NCBI RefSeq assembly: GCF_000614975.1
Contig: NZ_BALM01000009.1
Coordinates: forward strand, 78,888 to 142,887
Direction of reading: 5' to 3'
DNA: 64,000 nucleotides
From: Shewanella marina JCM 15074
GTDB taxonomy: Bacteria; Pseudomonadota; Gammaproteobacteria; Enterobacterales; Shewanellaceae
Shown: one piece after another, positions 36,257-48,966 of the stretch
How the letters are laid out: each line of letters starts with the position of its first letter
Numbering within the stretch: position 1 is the stretch's first letter
Position numbers and translations under genes: made by a program
The notes under the pieces: model-generated
What the model was told of the DNA's origin: nothing
Databases searched by the model: none
What the model saw: only the letters and a program-made list of their open reading frames with translations

Positions 36257-36736
36257 TTAGCTCTCAGCCATAATCGCTAAAAACTCACCACGGCACAATT
36301 TCGCTAAATCTTGTGGTGCCATACATATTTCAAGTCCACGGCGACCGGCACTGACATAGATTTTGTCAAAACTAAGCGCAGTGGCATCAATTAACGTCGG
36401 TAGTTGTTTCTTTTGGCCGAGCGGGCTAATGCCCCCCACTAAATAACCTGATGATTTTTGTGCTAGTTGTGGGTTTGCCATCACCAATTTCTTTTGTTTT
36501 AGCCCTTTGGCAGCCGCTTTTAGGCTAAGTTGATGGCTTACTGGTACTAGTGCAACACCTAATGGTGCGGTTTTATCATCATGCGCGACCAATAATGTTT
36601 TGAATACTTGGTCAGGATTTAAATCAAGTGCATGTGCCGCTTCTTCTCCGTAAGAAGGGGCATCTTTACAGTGGGTATATTCAAGTAGCTCGTACACCAC
36701 TTTGGCTTTCTTTGCCACGGCCGTTGCTGGAGTCAT
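36257..36736 (-). CDS. ybaK: Cys-tRNA(Pro)/Cys-tRNA(Cys) deacylase YbaK
   Basis: A 159-residue trans-editing protein that hydrolyses Cys mischarged on tRNA-Pro. Family features: FKTLLVAHDDK, VALVPVSHQLSLKAAAKGLK with catalytic Lys, and GYLVGGISPLGQKKQLPTL with the GxxP-type substrate loop. Length equals E. coli YbaK. It is transcribed alone towards the bidirectional terminator. Confidence 0.94.
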   Translation of the reverse strand: MTPATAVAKKAKVVYELLEYTHCKDAPSYGEEAAHALDLNPDQVFKTLLVAHDDKTAPLGVALVPVSHQLSLKAAAKGLKQKKLVMANPQLAQKSSGYLVGGISPLGQKKQLPTLIDATALSFDKIYVSAGRRGLEICMAPQDLAKLCRGEFLAIMAES

Positions 36737-36891
36737 AGTTACATCTCAAACGCGGAGTAAAACGGTATTTTACGCTGTTCTTTATTGAGATGGAAATGTA
36801 TCCAATGGTTTACTCTAGATCTAAAAGAATAAACAAGCGCTGTCCAGATAATGGTTTCGCGCTTGTTATTTGAGAATAAGGCTAGGTCAAA

Positions 36892-37799
36892 CTAAGGCTT
36901 AATTGGCATATGTTTGTCGCACAGTTTTGGTAGTACTTTTTGTAAAATCATGCCACTTAAAATAAAGGCGAGACCAATATACGTAGCACTGGCAATCTGC
37001 TCTTTTAAGATAAGTGCGATAAAGACTATCGACATTACTGGGGTTAAAAAGGCTAGGGTGCTGATATTAGCTGTTCGTTCGCAATTTTTAAGTGCCATTA
37101 ACCATAATACAAAAGTGATGCCCATTTCGAATAAACCAACATAAGCGCCAGCCAGTAATGCCTGAGGATTAAGATCTGGCATACCGTCAGTAAACATGAG
37201 TGTGGTAAAAATAAACGGCAATGCGATTAAGAAGCTCAGTAACAGGCTAACGATAGGATCGCCTTATCTTTAGTATTGATAATCCAATATAGACACCAAA
37301 ATAGGGTACTGGCCAATGCCAGTAAAATGCCCATAGGGCTATCGAAAGTGAAGCTGGCAAGGTTGCCGCCTGTGGCAATAATAAAGACTCCAGCATAAGC
37401 AATGCTTGCTGCCAAAATATCAGTGGTTCTTAATTTTTGCTTTAACAGTGGCGCGGCAACCAATGGCAGCAATACCGCCCAAGTATAATTAAGCGACAAT
37501 GCTTGCTGGGCAGGTAGTAAATCGTAAGCTTTAAATAACACCAAATAATATAGAAATGGATTAAGTAATCCCGTTTGCAGATAAAATAGGGGGCGCTGGT
37601 TAAATTGGCTGCATAATAAGCCTATTTTGCCTTGGTATGCCAATATAAGGCTTAGGCTCGTGATTGAAGTGATAACGGCCACAAACACCAGTTGCAGTGG
37701 GCTGAAATGGTTAAGGGCTAATTTGAATGCGGTTGCCACTGTTGACCAAAGACAAACGGCAGCAAAACCGTATAGATAAGCTAATGTAGAGCGGTTCAA
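36892..37799 (-). CDS. EamA/DMT family transporter, frameshifted
   Basis: A ten-helix drug/metabolite transporter of about 302 residues with two EamA domains. The N-terminal five helices (FAAVCLWSTVATAFKLALNH) run to about 37261; the second repeat (ALLAGAYVGLFEMGITFVLW) continues in another frame. Restoring one G at the coding-strand GCGGAT (plus-strand position about 37260) links WIINTKDKADPIVSLLLSF and closes the gap. Substrate is unknown. As with the other breaks, a base-calling deletion is likelier than a real mutation. Confidence 0.85.
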
Positions 37800-37991
37800 G
37801 GTTAGTCCTGTTGCATCAGTGTGATCTAATGCTAATTATAGGTAGTCAGATTGTATACATTATACAGTGATATTAGCCATTCATCATTTTATTTCAATTT
37901 TTTTAGTTTTTTGCCCTTGTAATCTTTTTGGCTGTCCCAATATATGAATCAAGGACGAAATTGGGTACACAAAAAAAGTGTGAAGTTAGGG

Positions 37992-38020
37992 CTTGAAATT
38001 AAATTCGCCTATCCCCATAT
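37992..38020 (+). promoter_or_regulatory. Sigma-32 heat-shock promoter of dnaK
   Basis: CTTGAAA (37992-37998) and CCCCATAT (38013-38020) are separated by 14 bases, an almost exact match to the sigma-32 consensus. The dnaK ATG is about 50 bases downstream. Confidence 0.92.
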
Positions 38021-38072
38021 CGAACAACAGATAAAGATTTAAGTATTATATTAGAAGTTTTTGGAGGACCCC

Positions 38073-39989
38073 ATGGGTAAAATTATTGGTATCGATTTAG
38101 GCACAACTAACTCTTGTGTAGCTGTATTAGATGGTGGCAAAGCACGTGTGTTAGAAAATGCTGAGGGTGATCGTACCACTCCTTCTATCATCGCTTACAC
38201 TGATGATGAGACATTAGTTGGTTCACCTGCAAAACGTCAGGCTGTGACTAACCCAACAAACACATTCTTTGCGATTAAGCGTTTAATTGGTCGTCGTTTC
38301 CAAGATGACGAAGTACAACGCGACGTAAGCATCATGCCTTTCAAAATCATTGCAGCTGATAACGGCGACGCATGGGTTGAAGAGCGTGGTCACAAAATGG
38401 CACCACCACAAGTTTCTGCTGAAATCTTAAAGAAAATGAAGAAAACTGCAGAAGACTTCTTAGGTGAGCCAGTAACTGAAGCAGTTATTACTGTTCCTGC
38501 ATACTTCAACGATTCACAGCGTCAAGCAACTAAAGATGCTGGCCGTATCGCAGGTTTAGAAGTTAAGCGTATTATCAACGAGCCAACAGCTGCTGCACTA
38601 GCTTATGGTATTGATAAGAAGCAAGGCGATAACGTTATCGCTGTATATGACTTAGGTGGTGGTACTTTCGATATCTCTATCATCGAAATCGACAATGTTG
38701 ATGGCGAGCAGACTTTCGAAGTATTAGCGACTAACGGTGACACTCACTTAGGTGGTGAAGATTTCGATACTCGCTTAATTAACTACCTAGCTGATGAGTT
38801 TAAGAAAGATTCTGGTCTTGATTTACGTAACGATCCTTTAGCAATGCAACGTCTAAAAGAAGCTGCTGAAAAAGCTAAGATCGAACTATCAAGCACAACT
38901 CAAACTGAAGTTAACCTTCCTTACATCACTGCTGATGCAACAGGTCCTAAGCACTTAGTGGTTAAAATCACTCGTGCTAAGTTAGAATCTTTAGTTGAGG
39001 ATTTAGTACAACGTACTCTTGAGCCACTACGTGTTGCACTTAAAGACGCTGACCTATCAGTTTCTGATATCAACGAAGTAATTCTTGTTGGTGGTCAAAC
39101 TCGTATGCCTAAGGTTCAGGAAGCTGTTACTGAGTTTTTCGGTAAAGAGCCTCGTAGAGACGTAAACCCTGACGAAGCTGTTGCGGTTGGTGCTGCTGTT
39201 CAAGGTGGTGTACTAGCTGGTGACGTTAAAGACGTACTACTACTAGACGTGACTCCATTATCTCTAGGTATTGAGACTATGGGTAGCGTAATGACTAAGT
39301 TAATTGAGAAAAACACTACGATTCCAACTAAGGCATCACAAGTGTTCTCTACTGCTGACGACAACCAAAGTGCGGTAACTATCCACGTACTTCAAGGTGA
39401 GCGTAAGCAAGCAAGCGCTAACAAGTCTCTAGGTCAATTCAACCTAGAAGGCATTGATGCTGCACCACGTGGCATGCCACAAATTGAAGTTGCTTTTGAC
39501 ATCGATGCTGACGGTATCTTACATGTGTCTGCAACTGACAAGAAAACGGGTAAAGCTAAAGATATCACTATCAAAGCATCTTCTGGTCTAAGCGATGAAG
39601 AAGTTGAAAAGATGGTACGTGATGCAGAAGCGCACGCTGATGAAGATAAAAAGTTTGAAGAATTAGTTCAAGCTCGTAACCAAGCTGACGGTCTAGTTCA
39701 CGCAACTAAGAAACAAGTTGAAGAAGCAGGTGAAGCATTACCAGCTGACGAAAAGACTAAGATTGAAGAAGCAATGGCTGCAGTAGACACTGCAACTAAA
39801 GGTAACGACAAAGAAGCAATCGAAAAAGCTTCTCAAGCATTAATCGAAGCTTCTGCTAAGTTAATGGAAATCGCTCAAGCTAAAGCACAGGCTCAAGGCG
39901 CACAAGGTGGCCAAGAATCTGCTGCTAAAGACGCTGCCGATGATGTTGTTGATGCTGAGTTTGAAGAAGTTAAAGACGACAAAAAATAA
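38073..39989 (+). CDS. dnaK: Chaperone protein DnaK (Hsp70)
   Basis: A 638-residue Hsp70. ATPase domain: [54 protein letters not shown]; linker [18 protein letters not shown]; substrate domain and a lid ending in the EEVKDDKK tail. It folds and disaggregates proteins with DnaJ and GrpE. The ATG at 38073 follows TTGGAGGA; an in-frame TTG at 38061 is the ribosome site region. A sigma-32 promoter drives it. dnaJ follows 108 bases later behind a 9-bp hairpin. Confidence 0.98.
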   Translation: MGKIIGIDLGTTNSCVAVLDGGKARVLENAEGDRTTPSIIAYTDDETLVGSPAKRQAVTNPTNTFFAIKRLIGRRFQDDEVQRDVSIMPFKIIAADNGDAWVEERGHKMAPPQVSAEILKKMKKTAEDFLGEPVTEAVITVPAYFNDSQRQATKDAGRIAGLEVKRIINEPTAAALAYGIDKKQGDNVIAVYDLGGGTFDISIIEIDNVDGEQTFEVLATNGDTHLGGEDFDTRLINYLADEFKKDSGLDLRNDPLAMQRLKEAAEKAKIELSSTTQTEVNLPYITADATGPKHLVVKITRAKLESLVEDLVQRTLEPLRVALKDADLSVSDINEVILVGGQTRMPKVQEAVTEFFGKEPRRDVNPDEAVAVGAAVQGGVLAGDVKDVLLLDVTPLSLGIETMGSVMTKLIEKNTTIPTKASQVFSTADDNQSAVTIHVLQGERKQASANKSLGQFNLEGIDAAPRGMPQIEVAFDIDADGILHVSATDKKTGKAKDITIKASSGLSDEEVEKMVRDAEAHADEDKKFEELVQARNQADGLVHATKKQVEEAGEALPADEKTKIEEAMAAVDTATKGNDKEAIEKASQALIEASAKLMEIAQAKAQAQGAQGGQESAAKDAADDVVDAEFEEVKDDKK

Positions 39990-40017
39990 TTGAGTTTTAA
40001 CACTTAATTAGCACTGG

Positions 40018-40046
40018 CGGGCGTTATGGGGAAACTCTAACGCCCG
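40018..40046 (+). other. Intercistronic hairpin between dnaK and dnaJ
   Basis: CGGGCGTTA and TAACGCCCG form a perfect 9-bp GC-rich stem, without a T run. It may be an attenuator or mRNA stabiliser setting the dnaK:dnaJ ratio. Confidence 0.55.
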
Positions 40047-40097
40047 TTCGTATAAAGTCGATATAGTAAAACTTCAATAAAAAGAAAGCGTGGGAAT

Positions 40098-41242
40098 ATG
40101 TCAAAGCGAGATTACTATGAAGTTCTTGGAGTGGGTCGTGACTCTAGTGAACGTGAAATTAAAAAGGCTTATAAGAAATTAGCCATGAAATTCCACCCGG
40201 ATCGTAATCCAGGTGATAAAGCTGCTGAAGCAAGCTTCAAAGAAGTTAAAGAAGCTTATGAAATTCTAACTGATAGCGATAAGAAAGCAGCTTATGACCA
40301 ATTTGGTCATGCGGGTGTTGATCCTAATCGCGGCGCAGGTGGACACGGCGGTTTTGGCGGTAACGCAGATTTCGGCGATATTTTTGGTGATGTATTTGGC
40401 GATATCTTTGGCGGCGGTCGTCGCGGTGGTGGACGTCAACGTCAAGCTGCTCGTGGTAATGATTTACGCTATAACCTTGAGCTTTCTTTGGAAGAAGCTG
40501 TTCGTGGTTTAACCAAAGAGATCCGTATTCCTACTCTAGCTGCGTGTGACGAGTGTGATGGTAGCGGTGCTAAAAAAGGCACTTCAACAAGCACTTGTAC
40601 AACCTGTCACGGTGCCGGTCAAGTACAGATGCAACAAGGGTTCTTTGTTACCCAGCAGATGTGTCCAACTTGTCATGGCCGCGGTAAGATTATTCCTGAT
40701 CCATGTCCTAAGTGTCACGGTGAAGGTCGTGTAGAAAAGAGCAAGACGCTATCAGTTAAGATCCCTGCCGGGTTGATACTGGTGATCGCATCCGTCTAAC
40801 TGGCGAAGGTGAAGCAGGCGAGTTTGGTGCACCAGCGGGTGACTTATACGTACAAGTCACAGTGCGTGAGCACTCAATCTTTGTTCGTGATGGTAATAAC
40901 CTATATTGCGAAGTACCAATTTCATTTACTACTGCTGCGGTAGGTGGTTCAATCGAAGTGCCAACATTAGATGGCAAAGTGACATTGAAGATCCCAGCAG
41001 AAACACAAACTGGCCGTATGTTCCGTTTACGCGGTAAAGGCGTTAAGTCTGTACGCAGTCATGCAGTAGGTGATTTACTGTGTAAAGTTGTGATGGAAAC
41101 ACCAGTCAATTTGAGCGAAAAGCAAAAAGATATGCTGCGTGAATTTGAAGCAACATTGACTGCAAAATCAAAGAAGCATAGCCCTAAGGCTGAAGGATTC
41201 TTTGATGGCGTTAAAAAGTTCTTTCAAGATTTGAATAAGTAA
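40098..41242 (+). CDS. dnaJ: Chaperone protein DnaJ, frameshifted
   Basis: An Hsp40 of about 381 residues after repair. J domain with HPD in [14 protein letters not shown]; a G/F-rich region ([18 protein letters not shown]); four zinc CxxCxGxG motifs ([36 protein letters not shown]); then the C-terminal client domain. The frame breaks just after VKIPAG near 40770-40772: adding one G to the GGG run gives [20 protein letters not shown] and joins the two parts. DnaJ stimulates DnaK ATPase. A true loss of dnaJ behind an intact dnaK seems unlikely. Confidence 0.93.
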
Positions 41243-41260
41243 TTAATTCAGTGATCTTGC

Positions 41261-41288
41261 AAAAAGCCCTGCCTTGCGGGGCTTTTTT
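41261..41288 (+). terminator. Terminator of the dnaKJ operon
   Basis: AAAAGCCCTGC pairs with GCGGGGCTTTT (one G-T pair) around CTT, then T residues. Confidence 0.88.
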
Positions 41289-41301
41289 AAAGGAGTACTT
41301 A

Positions 41302-42108
41302 ATGAAATTAAAGCTTATTTTAATCTTACTGATGACCAGTTTTCTGGGTGGTTGTTTATTCGATAAATCACCAACAGGGCGGCATCAGGCGCTGTTATAT
41401 TCTGAACAAGATATGGCAGCCATGGGTAAGACATCATTTGAACAGATGATTAAGACCCAACAAGTTAATCGTAATCCGGCAGTAAATGCGTATGTAAATT
41501 GCATTACTCAGCGGATTATTAACGAACTGCCAGGCCCTAAATTGCATTGGCAAGTCGTCGTATTTGATTCACCACAGGTGAACGCTTTTGCATTACCAGG
41601 TGGTTATATTGGTGTCTACACAGGCTTGCTTAGAGTGGCCAATACGCCTGACCAATTAGCGACAGTGCTCGCCCATGAAGTCGCGCATGTATTAGCGCAG
41701 CATGGTAATGAGCAGGTTTCACGTGCGCAAGCGACTGATTGGGGCTTAAAGCTCACCGATTGGGCCTTGGGACAAGCGGAAACAGAACATCGTCAGTTAG
41801 TGATGGCGGCATTAGGGTTAGGCGCCGAATATGGTGTGATTTTACCTTTTGGCCGCGCACAAGAAACTGAAGCTGATGTGATGGGATTAACTTTAATGGC
41901 CAAAGCGGGTTTTAATCCTAAAGCAAGTATTGCACTATGGCATAATATGGCCAAAGCATCTGGTGGCGCTAACCCACCTGAGTTATTGTCGACTCATCCG
42001 TCGAATGATAGCCGCATTGAAGAGTTAACTAAGCTGCAACGGGAAGCTGAACCTTTGTACCGCCAAAGTATGAAACAAGGTCTACCGCAGTGTCGACTTG
42101 GACGTTAA
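41302..42108 (+). CDS. M48 family metallopeptidase, lipoprotein
   Basis: A 268-residue envelope lipoprotein (signal LILILLMTSFLGGC) with a peptidase M48 domain related to LoiP/YcaL. The zinc motif is HEVAHVLAQH (HExxH) and the third ligand E lies in QETEADVMG. SPQVNAFALPGGYIGVYTGL is the usual substrate-strand segment. It probably takes part in outer membrane protein quality control. The ATG at 41302 follows AAGGAG, right behind the dnaKJ terminator; the upstream in-frame extension is the terminator itself. Confidence 0.9.
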   Translation: MKLKLILILLMTSFLGGCLFDKSPTGRHQALLYSEQDMAAMGKTSFEQMIKTQQVNRNPAVNAYVNCITQRIINELPGPKLHWQVVVFDSPQVNAFALPGGYIGVYTGLLRVANTPDQLATVLAHEVAHVLAQHGNEQVSRAQATDWGLKLTDWALGQAETEHRQLVMAALGLGAEYGVILPFGRAQETEADVMGLTLMAKAGFNPKASIALWHNMAKASGGANPPELLSTHPSNDSRIEELTKLQREAEPLYRQSMKQGLPQCRLGR

Positions 42109-42165
42109 CACAGTAATATACCCAGTGTATTACCTTTTTTTTAATAACATTGAGAGTAAATGATT

Positions 42166-42783
42166 ATGTCTGATAAGTTCAGCACTATTGAACTGCAAGC
42201 AAGCTACGGCGTTGGTCGTCAATTAGGCGAGCAACTAGCTGCAAACTCATTTGAAGGTATCGATATCAACGCTGTTCAAGTGGGTCTAGCTGACGCATTT
42301 AATGGCCAAGCAAGTGCTGTTGCAATGGAAGATTTGCAAATTGCATTTACCGAGATCAGCCGTCGTCTACAAAAAATTCAAGAAGAAGCTGCTGAAGCTG
42401 CTTCTGCTGAAGGTGTTGCATTCCTAGCTGAAAACGCTAAGCGTGATGGCGTGTTCGTTACAGACTCTGGTCTACAGTACGAAATCATCACTGAAGGTAC
42501 TGGCGCTAAGCCAACTGTTGATTCAACAGTACGTACTCATTACCATGGTTCATTCATCAATGGTGATGTGTTCGATAGTTCAGTTGCTCGTGGTGAGCCT
42601 GCTGAATTCCCAGTTTCTGGTGTTATCGCTGGCTGGACTGAAGCATTACAAATGATGCCAGTTGGTTCTAAGTGGAAGCTAACAGTACCTTCTCATCTAG
42701 CATACGGTGAGCGCGGTGCAGGTGGAGCAATTCCTCCATTCGCAACCCTAGTATTTGAAGTAGAATTACTTGATATTATCTAA
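42166..42783 (+). CDS. fklB: FKBP-type peptidyl-prolyl cis-trans isomerase FklB
   Basis: A 205-residue FKBP22-type isomerase. The N-terminal dimerisation helices (IELQASYGVGRQLGEQLAA) precede a long linker helix and the C-terminal FKBP domain: VFDSSVARGEPAEFPV, GVIAGWTEALQMMPVGSKW, YGERGAGGAIPPFATLVFEV. Cold-active FKBP22 is well known in Shewanella. Two ATGs compete: 42160 is only three bases from GAGAG, so 42166 (MSDKFSTIE) is preferred. The protein is likely cytoplasmic or periplasmic without cleavage; no signal peptide is seen. Confidence 0.93.
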   Translation: MSDKFSTIELQASYGVGRQLGEQLAANSFEGIDINAVQVGLADAFNGQASAVAMEDLQIAFTEISRRLQKIQEEAAEAASAEGVAFLAENAKRDGVFVTDSGLQYEIITEGTGAKPTVDSTVRTHYHGSFINGDVFDSSVARGEPAEFPVSGVIAGWTEALQMMPVGSKWKLTVPSHLAYGERGAGGAIPPFATLVFEVELLDII

Positions 42784-42791
42784 TATTGAGC

Positions 42792-43648
<857 letters not shown>

Positions 43649-43654
43649 ATTTGT

Positions 43655-43682
43655 AAAAACCGTCAATATGACGGTTTTTTTT
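43655..43682 (+). terminator. Terminator after dapB
   Basis: AAAAACCGTCA pairs perfectly with TGACGGTTTTT around ATA, then T residues. Confidence 0.9.
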
Positions 43683-43830
43683 GATTTTAAAAGAAAAAGC
43701 TGGACAACTTAATTAGTCACCTATAAAATGCGCGGAATTTGTCAAATTTTCGTATTTTTACGGATATTGGTATTTTAAAAATATATAAAAACCTTACATA
43801 TTAATGGCTTGGCTCTTTTCGGAGGTCGCG

Positions 43831-44976
43831 TTGACAAAGTCTGCCTTACTCGTACTTGAAGATGGAACTGTATTTTCTGGAACAGCTATCGGAGCTGATG
43901 GAATTGCTGTTGGAGAAGTCGTTTTTAACACTTCTATGACAGGTTATCAAGAAATCCTTACTGACCCATCTTATTCTCGTCAAATCGTCACTCTTACTTA
44001 TCCCCACATTGGCAACACCGGCACTAATAATGAAGATACCGAATCAGATGCAGTTCATGCATGTGGTTTGATTATTCGTGATTTACCGTTAGTGGCGAGT
44101 AGTTTCCGTAATCAACAATCGCTTTCAGATTATCTAAAAGCAAACAATGTGGTTGGTATCGCAGATATTGATACCCGTAAGTTGACCCGTATTTTACGTG
44201 AAAAAGGTGCACAATCTGGTTGTATCCTTGTAGGCGATACAGACAGTGCGAAAGCATTGGCTGCCGCGCAAGCGTTCCCAGGACTAAATGGCATGGACTT
44301 AGCCAAAGAAGTGACTACTGAGCAAAGCTATCAGTGGCGCCAAGGTAGTTGGCGTTTAGTCGGTGGTTTGCCTGATGATTCTCCAGCCACCGAGTTGAAA
44401 TACAAAGTGGTTGCTTATGACTACGGTGTTAAGCGCAATATTTTGCGTATGTTGGTTGACCGTGGTTGTGATGTGACTGTTGTACCTGCTCAAACCCCTG
44501 CAGCTGAAGTATTAGCAATGAATCCTGATGGGATTTTCTTATCAAATGGTCCTGGTGATCCAGCGCCGTGTGATTACGCTATTGAAGCAATTCAAACCAT
44601 TTTAGACACTAATATCCCGGTATTTGGTATTTGCTTAGGTCACCAATTACTGGCATTAGCGTCTGGTGCGAAAACCTTAAAAATGAAGTTTGGTCATCAC
44701 GGTGCTAATCACCCTGTGAGTAATATTGATCAAGGTAATGTGATGATCACCAGTCAGAACCACGGTTTTGCGGCCGATGAAAGCACACTACCGAGCAATA
44801 TTCGAGTGACTCATAAGTCATTATTTGACGGCTCATTACAAGGTATTCACTTAACGGATAAGCCGGCATTTAGTTTCCAAGGTCACCCTGAGGCGAGCCC
44901 TGGTCCAAATGATGCTGCTCCATTATTCGATCACTTTATCGAGTTGATTGAACAATATCGTTATTTAGCTAAATAG
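43831..44976 (+). CDS. carA: Carbamoyl-phosphate synthase small subunit, TTG start
   Basis: A 381-residue CarA, the glutamine amidotransferase subunit feeding ammonia to CarB for arginine and pyrimidine synthesis. It starts with TTG ([17 protein letters not shown], initiating Met), six bases after GGAGG, as does E. coli carA; the upstream ATG at 43804 would add an unsupported tail. Catalytic triad: Cys in [12 protein letters not shown], His and Glu in [25 protein letters not shown] is the GATase loop. carB begins 26 bases later. Confidence 0.96.
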   Translation: MTKSALLVLEDGTVFSGTAIGADGIAVGEVVFNTSMTGYQEILTDPSYSRQIVTLTYPHIGNTGTNNEDTESDAVHACGLIIRDLPLVASSFRNQQSLSDYLKANNVVGIADIDTRKLTRILREKGAQSGCILVGDTDSAKALAAAQAFPGLNGMDLAKEVTTEQSYQWRQGSWRLVGGLPDDSPATELKYKVVAYDYGVKRNILRMLVDRGCDVTVVPAQTPAAEVLAMNPDGIFLSNGPGDPAPCDYAIEAIQTILDTNIPVFGICLGHQLLALASGAKTLKMKFGHHGANHPVSNIDQGNVMITSQNHGFAADESTLPSNIRVTHKSLFDGSLQGIHLTDKPAFSFQGHPEASPGPNDAAPLFDHFIELIEQYRYLAK

Positions 44977-45002
44977 TCTGTTTCTAGGAGAAGAAATAAG
45001 CA

Positions 45003-48000
45003 ATGCCAAAACGTACAGATATAAAGAGTATTCTTATCCTAGGTGCTGGCCCAATTGTGATTGGCCAAGCATGTGAGTTTGACTATTCAGGCGCTCAAGC
45101 TGTAAAGCCCTTCGTGAAGAAGGTTACCGTGTTATTTTGGTGAACTCTAACCCTGCCACCATTATGACCGACCCAGAAATGGCTGATGCAACTTATATTG
45201 AGCCGATTCATTGGGAAGTTGTGCGCAATATTATTGCCAAAGAACGCCCAGATGCCATCCTACCGACTATGGGTGGCCAAACCGCACTGAACTGCGCATT
45301 AGAACTTGAAGCTAAAGGTGTTTTAGCAGAGTTTAATGTGGAGATGATTGGTGCTACGGCTGATGCGATTGATAAAGCAGAAGACCGTAGTCGCTTTGAT
45401 AAGGCGATGAAAAGTATCGGCTTAGCATGTCCTCGTGCGGGTATTGCCCATTCAATGGAAGAAGCTTACAAAGTTCAAGCTGATGTGGGTTTCCCTTGTA
45501 TTATCCGTCCTTCATTTACTATGGGTGGCACGGGTGGCGGTATCGCTTATAACAAAGAAGAGTTTGAGGATATCTGTTCTCAAGGTCTTGAGTTATCGCC
45601 AACTAACGAATTATTGATTGATGAATCATTAATTGGTTGGAAAGAGTACGAGATGGAAGTGGTTCGTGACCGCAACGATAACTGCATTATCGTTTGTTCA
45701 ATTGAAAACTTCGACCCAATGGGCGTCCATACTGGTGACTCAATTACGGTTGCACCAGCACAAACCCTAACGGATAAAGAATACCAATTAATGCGTAATG
45801 CCTCGTTGGCAGTACTGCGTGAAATTGGTGTTGAAACAGGTGGTTCAAACGTACAGTTTGGTATTAACCCTGTTGATGGCCGTATGGTCATCATCGAGAT
45901 GAACCCTCGTGTATCTCGTTCATCTGCATTAGCGTCAAAAGCAACGGGTTTCCCTATTGCCAAGATTGCGGCTAAGTTAGCAGTGGGTTTCACCTTAGAT
46001 GAATTATCAAATGATATTACTGGTGGTTTAACTCCAGCATCTTTTGAGCCTGCTATCGACTATGTTGTCACTAAAATTCCACGCTTTAATTTTGAAAAGT
46101 TTGCCGGTGCCAATGACCGCTTAACCACACAGATGAAATCTGTGGGTGAAGTCATGGCGATTGGTCGCACTTTCCAAGAATCATTGCAAAAAGCATTACG
46201 TGGCCTTGAAGTGGGCAAAAATGGGTTAGACCCAATTGTCGACTTAGAAGACAGTGAAGCGATGACACGTATTCGTCATGAGCTAAAAGAGCCTGGTTGT
46301 GACCGTATTTGGTATATCGCTGATGCCATGCGTGCAGGTTTAACGCTTGATGACATTTTTGCTCTGACCAATATTGACCCTTGGTTCTTAGTGCAGATGC
46401 AGGATTTAATTGCCTCAGAAGCTCAAGTTAAAGAACTTGGTTTATCCGGCCTCAATGACAACTTATTACGTCAATTAAAGCGCAAAGGTTTCTCTGATTC
46501 ACGTTTAGCAGATCTTGCTGGTGTGAGCGAAAAAGAGATGCGTAAGTTGCGTTACCGTTTCAATATTTTGCCTGTGTATAAGCGCGTTGATACTTGTGCG
46601 GCAGAATTTGCGACAAATACGGCTTATATGTACTCAACTTATGAAGATGAGTGTGAGGCTAACCCATCAAATCGTGACAAGATCATGATTCTAGGTGGTG
46701 GTCCTAACCGTATCGGCCAAGGTATTGAATTTGACTACTGTTGTGTTCATGCGGCATTAGCGCTGCGCGAAGACGGTTATGAAACCATTATGGTTAACTG
46801 TAACCCTGAAACCGTATCAACTGATTATGATACTTCAGACCGTTTATACTTCGAACCTGTTACTTTTGAAGATGTGCTTGAAATCGTCCGTATTGAAAAG
46901 CCAAAAGGCGTTATCGTTCAGTACGGCGGCCAAACACCACTTAAATTAGCACGTGATTTAGAAGCCGCTGGTGTGCCAATTATTGGTACGAGTCCTGATG
47001 CTATTGACCGTGCTGAAGACCGTGAGCGTTTCCAGCAAGCCATCGTTCGTCTTGGCATGAAGCAACCTGAAAATGATACTGTAACAACCGTTGAAGGTGC
47101 GGTGATTTCAGCTGAGCGTATCGGTTATCCATTAGTGGTTCGTCCATCATATGTACTGGGTGGCCGCGCGATGGAAATCGTATACGATGAGCAAGATTTA
47201 CGTCGTTACTTTAATGACGCAGTGAGCGTATCAAATGCATCACCAGTACTACTCGATCGTTTCTTAGATGATGCAATTGAAGTGGATATTGATGCGGTAT
47301 GTGATGGTGAGAAAGTGGTTATTGGTGCGATTATGGAGCACATTGAGCAAGCGGGAGTTCACTCTGGTGACTCTGGTTGTTCGCTACCTCCTTACACGCT
47401 TAGCCAAGAAATCCAAACTCAGATGCGTGAGCAAGTTGCTAAGTTGGCGATGGAGCTTGGTGTTGTGGGCTTAATGAACGTACAGTTCGCGGTTAAGAAT
47501 AACGAAATCTATATGATTGAAGTTAACCCGCGTGCAGCTCGTACTGTACCGTTTGTTTCTAAAGCAACCGGTGTGCCTCTTGCTAAGATTGCAGCTCGCG
47601 TGATGTCGGGACGTAGCTTAACTGAGCAAAACTTTACCCAAGAAGTGATTCCACCTTATTACTCTGTAAAAGAGGTGGTATTACCGTTTAACAAGTTCCC
47701 TGGTGTGGATCCATTGTTAGGCCCTGAAATGCGCTCAACAGGCGAAGTGATGGGTGTTGGTAATACTTTTGCTGAAGCATATGCAAAAGCGCAACTTGGC
47801 TCAGTTAAAGACATTCCAAAGACGGGCCGCGCCTTATTGTCTGTCCGTAATAGCGATAAAAAGCGTGTTGCAGACCTAGCGGCTAAGTTAATTGAGCTAG
47901 GCTATGCGATTGATGCGACTCACGGTACTGCGGTTGTGCTTGGTGAAGCGGGCATTAACCCTCGCTTAGTGAACAAGGTACATGAAGGTCGTCCACATAT

Positions 48001-48226
48001 TCTTGACCGTATCAAGAATGGTGAATACACCTATATCGTTAATACCACGGAAGGTCGTCAAGCGATTGAAGACTCGCGTCAATTACGCCGTGGCGCATTG
48101 CGTTATAAGGTTAATTACACTACAACCATGAATGCTGCATTTGCAACGTGTATGGCGCATGCTGCGGATGACCGTTCAAATGTTAACTCAGTACAAGAGT
48201 TACATGAGCGTATCTTAAAAGCATAA
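45003..48226 (+). CDS. carB: Carbamoyl-phosphate synthase large subunit, frameshifted near the start
   Basis: A CarB of about 1074 residues after repair. The N-terminus [20 protein letters not shown] and [10 protein letters not shown] are in one frame; from about 45101 the rest ([19 protein letters not shown]) is in another. One T added at GCTGTAAAG (GCT TGT AAA) restores [14 protein letters not shown]. Two homologous ATP-grasp halves follow ([13 protein letters not shown] and [12 protein letters not shown] segments), then the allosteric MGS-like domain from about residue 935. CarB is normally essential for arginine and pyrimidine synthesis and the other 1030 codons are intact, so the break is most likely a base-calling deletion. 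Confidence 0.95.
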
Positions 48227-48257
48227 TTTGTTGTGTATTTCGCCCTGAAATAGATTG

Positions 48258-48285
48258 AAAGGCCACTGCAAAGTGGCCTTTTTAC
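48258..48285 (+). terminator. Terminator of carAB
   Basis: AAGGCCACT and AGTGGCCTT pair around a GCAA loop, followed by T residues. Confidence 0.88.
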
Positions 48286-48297
48286 TTATCGATATTT

Positions 48298-48966
48298 TTA
48301 TTTACCAACCATCTGTTGGATCTGTTTTATTTTCTCTTCGTCAGAAAGCTCTGATGGTGGTGGGGTTAGTATCCCTATTTGACATGCAGGCCGCTGCGCT
48401 AATTCATCTAACCAACGCTGTAGATGGGTTAAACCTGTTATATCAACGCCACTCCATTCATGAATGCGTGCCCATGGCCACGCGGACATATCAGCAATTG
48501 AATAATGGTTGCCTGCAAGGAATGGATATTGAGCCAGTTGGGTGTCCATCACTTCAAATAAGCGCCGACCTTCTTTTTGATAACGTTCAATAGCAGCTGG
48601 AATTTTTTCAGGGAAATAACGATAAAATACATTCGCTTGCCCCATCATTGGCCCTAATCCCCCCATTTGCCACATCAACCATTGGATCACTTGCGAGCGC
48701 TCGTTAGGAGATTGACCTAAAAAGCTGTCAGTTTTTTCTGCTAAGTAGAGCAGGATTGCACCTGATTCAAATACCACAAAATCATCATTACCAGTATCAA
48801 CAATCGCAGGGATACGACCATTGGGATTAATGGCAGTAAACGCTGGCTGTTTTTGATCTAGGGCACTTAAATCGAGGTGATGGACACGGTAATCAAGCCC
48901 CATTTCCTCTAGGGCGATTGACACTTTATGACCATTTGGGGTTGCTGCTGTGTAGAGCTCAATCAT
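48298..48966 (-). CDS. Glutathione S-transferase family protein (YfcG-like)
   Basis: A 222-residue GST. The thioredoxin-like N-terminal domain begins [21 protein letters not shown], with [11 protein letters not shown] and the glutathione-binding [12 protein letters not shown]; the helical C-terminal domain has [20 protein letters not shown] and [10 protein letters not shown]. These match the nu-class YfcG/YghU disulfide reductases. The ATG at 48966 follows AAGGAA; the frame extends 19 codons upstream without support. The gene is monocistronic. Confidence 0.9.
   Translation of the reverse strand: MIELYTAATPNGHKVSIALEEMGLDYRVHHLDLSALDQKQPAFTAINPNGRIPAIVDTGNDDFVVFESGAILLYLAEKTDSFLGQSPNERSQVIQWLMWQMGGLGPMMGQANVFYRYFPEKIPAAIERYQKEGRRLFEVMDTQLAQYPFLAGNHYSIADMSAWPWARIHEWSGVDITGLTHLQRWLDELAQRPACQIGILTPPPSELSDEEKIKQIQQMVGK

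Noticed and set aside
45003..48226. carB as a true pseudogene
   Set aside because: One base restores a perfect CarB of normal length and the remaining 1030 codons are intact; a base-calling deletion is simpler.
48255..48593. 112-codon plus-strand frame after carB
   Set aside because: It is the antisense of the GST gene and runs through the carAB terminator.
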